The position numbers and the translations under genes are program-made. Shown here one piece after another: positions 62,754 to 64,000 of a DNA stretch of 64,000 nucleotides. Source of the DNA: Variovorax sp. SG517 (GTDB lineage: Bacteria > Pseudomonadota > Gammaproteobacteria > Burkholderiales > Burkholderiaceae_C); assembly GCF_013376045.1 (NCBI RefSeq), contig NZ_JABMJG010000005.1, forward strand, positions 442,080 to 506,079, written 5' to 3'. The notes under the pieces were generated by a model. It was given only the letters and a program-made list of their open reading frames with translations. It ran no database searches and was not told the DNA's origin. The stretch's first letter is position 1. Each line of letters starts with the position of its first letter.

Positions 62754-63674
62754 CTAGTTCGCAGGTCCGGCGCCAGGCTGCAGATGCCACCGCCCCAGCA
62801 GCCGCGCCACGGCCCGCACGCGCTGCGTATCGCGCCCCCAGCGCCGGCTGGCCGGCAGCTTCTGCGCCCACTTCATGCGCCTGGCCGCGTTGGCGATGCG
62901 CTCGCGCACCTCTTCGCCCACGCCGGCCAGCGCCGCGTGCCAGTGTTGTCCGGCAGCCTGCGGCGCGGCGGCCTCGAGCATCATGGCGGTGGAGTGCAGG
63001 TAGCTCAGCCAGTCGCGGGCCTGGCATTCGGCCAGGGTCATGACCTCGGCGGGGTCGTCCTCGAAGTCGATGTAGCCGATCACGCCGTCGGGGCACTGCA
63101 CGAGGTTGCGGTCGAAGGCCTGGCTCAGGTGCTGGCCGCGCATGTGCACGGCGGCGATGGCGGCCAGGCCCTCGCGCCATACCGACAGCAGCGCGGCGGG
63201 GCCGGCGGCGGCGGCCTGGTCGAGCCGCTCCTGCAGCACGACCGTCGCGCGGCCGCTTTCGCCCAGGTCGGAAATGAGCAGGCCGTCGGGCTGCTGCGCG
63301 AGCACCACCGGCACGCGCAGGCCGGCGGCCGCGAGCTGCTTCAGGCGCCGCGCCTCGGTGGCGATGGCCGCCTCGCCGCCCGGGTTGGGCACCGGCTTGA
63401 TGATGTCCAGCCGCGCCATGCGCGCGACCGCCGCCATCACGCGGTAGCCCCACTTGCCATGCCGCGGACCGGCCTTCTTGAGCCACACGCGCTCGCTGCC
63501 GAAGCGGTGGCTGGCCACGTTCTTCTGCTGCTGCGGCAGGGTCGTGCGCAGGAACTCCGCATAGTCGCCGGGCGCTGGCGGGTTGGGGGAAAGCGCGTCC
63601 AGGGGCGCGGGCGCCGAAGCTGCGCCCTTGCGCGATTGCGGGCGCCGGCTGGCGCCTCTACTCAGTGGGTTCAT
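62754..63674 (-). CDS. Protein-kinase-fold (BUD32/LPS-kinase-like) protein
   Basis: A 306-residue cytoplasmic protein. The kinase-like features are a Lys in the N-lobe region (FGSERVWLKKAGPR), GLLISDLGESGRATVV, GLAAIAAVHMRGQHLSQAFDRNLVQ with an RN pair at the catalytic loop position, and VIGYIDFEDDPAEVM with a metal-binding Asp. This resembles LPS core heptose kinases and BUD32-like kinases. Its ATG overlaps the stop of the upstream glutamate-synthase-like gene by ATGA, so it is coupled. Substrate unknown. Confidence 0.68.
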   Translation of the reverse strand: MNPLSRGASRRPQSRKGAASAPAPLDALSPNPPAPGDYAEFLRTTLPQQQKNVASHRFGSERVWLKKAGPRHGKWGYRVMAAVARMARLDIIKPVPNPGGEAAIATEARRLKQLAAAGLRVPVVLAQQPDGLLISDLGESGRATVVLQERLDQAAAAGPAALLSVWREGLAAIAAVHMRGQHLSQAFDRNLVQCPDGVIGYIDFEDDPAEVMTLAECQARDWLSYLHSTAMMLEAAAPQAAGQHWHAALAGVGEEVRERIANAARRMKWAQKLPASRRWGRDTQRVRAVARLLGRWHLQPGAGPAN

Positions 63675-64000
63675 GCGGCCATTGCGAAGCCCGCCACCAG
63701 CCCTTGCGGGCCCTGCGTGACGGGCTGGAAACTCTCTGCACTGGCCAGCGGCCAGTAGGTACGGAAGACATTGTGCTGCTCGTCGAGCGGGCCGAGCAGG
63801 GCGCCCGGCTGCACCTGCATCACCAGGTTGCTCAACAGGCGCACCTCGGTGTCGGAAATGCGGCGCACGATGTGGTGCGCGGTGATCTGCTGCGGATGGT
63901 CCAGGCCCGCGGCCTGCACCAGCTCCTGCAGCGCGTGCAGCGTGCTGCGGTGGAAGTTGTGCACCCGCTCGGCCTTTGTCGGCACCACCAGCGCCTTCTG
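63671..64000 (-). CDS. FMN-binding glutamate-synthase-family protein, C-terminal end only
   Basis: The last about 109 residues of a protein whose start lies beyond the window. The visible part (KALVVPTKAERVHNFHR, ALQELVQAAGLDHPQQITAHHIVRR, LLGPLDEQHNVFRTYWPLASAESF) matches the C-terminus of FMN-binding glutamate-synthase-domain proteins (GltB2-like). No FMN or iron-sulfur residues are visible in this part. It is coupled to the kinase-like gene downstream. Confidence 0.7.
   Translation of the reverse strand, partial: QKALVVPTKAERVHNFHRSTLHALQELVQAAGLDHPQQITAHHIVRRISDTEVRLLSNLVMQVQPGALLGPLDEQHNVFRTYWPLASAESFQPVTQGPQGLVAGFAMAA

Overview
The window looks like a chromosomal segment of a high-GC betaproteobacterium of the family Comamonadaceae, most probably Variovorax or a close relative. 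Supporting signs are the gene order (leuS-lptE-holA-proA, gshA-kup-gshB, argS-SPOR-dsbA, lptA-lptB-rpoN), the ferrooxidans-type glutamate-cysteine ligase, two Bug (TctC) solute-binding proteins, DUF2917 and DUF2214 proteins, and two short intergenic sequences that resemble dispersed elements I associate with this family. I found no rRNA, tRNA, insertion sequence, integrase or CRISPR array. Most of the window is dense core genome.

Layout. 1-3.0 kb: end of a glycogen/alpha-glucan operon (GH13 glucosidase, glgB cut by the edge). 3.1-5.8 kb: FAD oxidoreductase plus two carboxymuconolactone-decarboxylase-fold proteins joined through a 69-base linker. 5.8-7.9 kb: octopine-dehydrogenase-family enzyme and a Bug protein. 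8.1-13.8 kb: leuS-lptE-holA-proA. 13.9-19.8 kb: glutathione synthesis (gshA, gshB) with kup between, interrupted by an opposite-strand deacetylase/NTF2-like pair. 19.9-30 kb: TonB receptor with a Fur-like site, amidotransferase, ABC binding protein, DHA2 exporter, zinc peptidase, small Cys-rich protein, PPi-type phosphofructokinase, crotonase and DUF2917. 30-36.2 kb is the most accessory part: LysR, fasciclin lipoprotein, an unexplained 414-base stretch with a terminator, a two-gene unit of unknown function, two transporters and a DUF1016 (YhcG-type) nuclease gene carrying two palindromes. 36.2-47.1 kb: malate synthase G, an aminotransferase, an IclR-controlled HMG-CoA lyase/CaiB/Bug cluster, LysR, DUF2214 and a membrane spermidine-synthase-like protein. 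47.2-54.2 kb: argS-SPOR-dsbA and lptA-lptB-rpoN. 54.3-64 kb: PLD lipoprotein, LysE, two YceI proteins with cytochrome b561, a hybrid histidine kinase, a THUMP-type RNA methyltransferase, a PIN protein, a kinase-like protein and the end of an FMN-binding glutamate-synthase-family gene.

How genes work together. LptE, LptA and LptB serve lipopolysaccharide export from two separate loci. GshA and GshB make glutathione. HMG-CoA lyase, the CoA-transferase and the Bug protein form a plausible route for uptake, activation and cleavage of a branched dicarboxylate under IclR control.

The best candidate for something undescribed is 31.6-33.0 kb: two overlapping genes of no recognised function behind a long leader that ends in an apparent intrinsic terminator only 18 bases before the first start codon, with another hairpin on the last stop codon.
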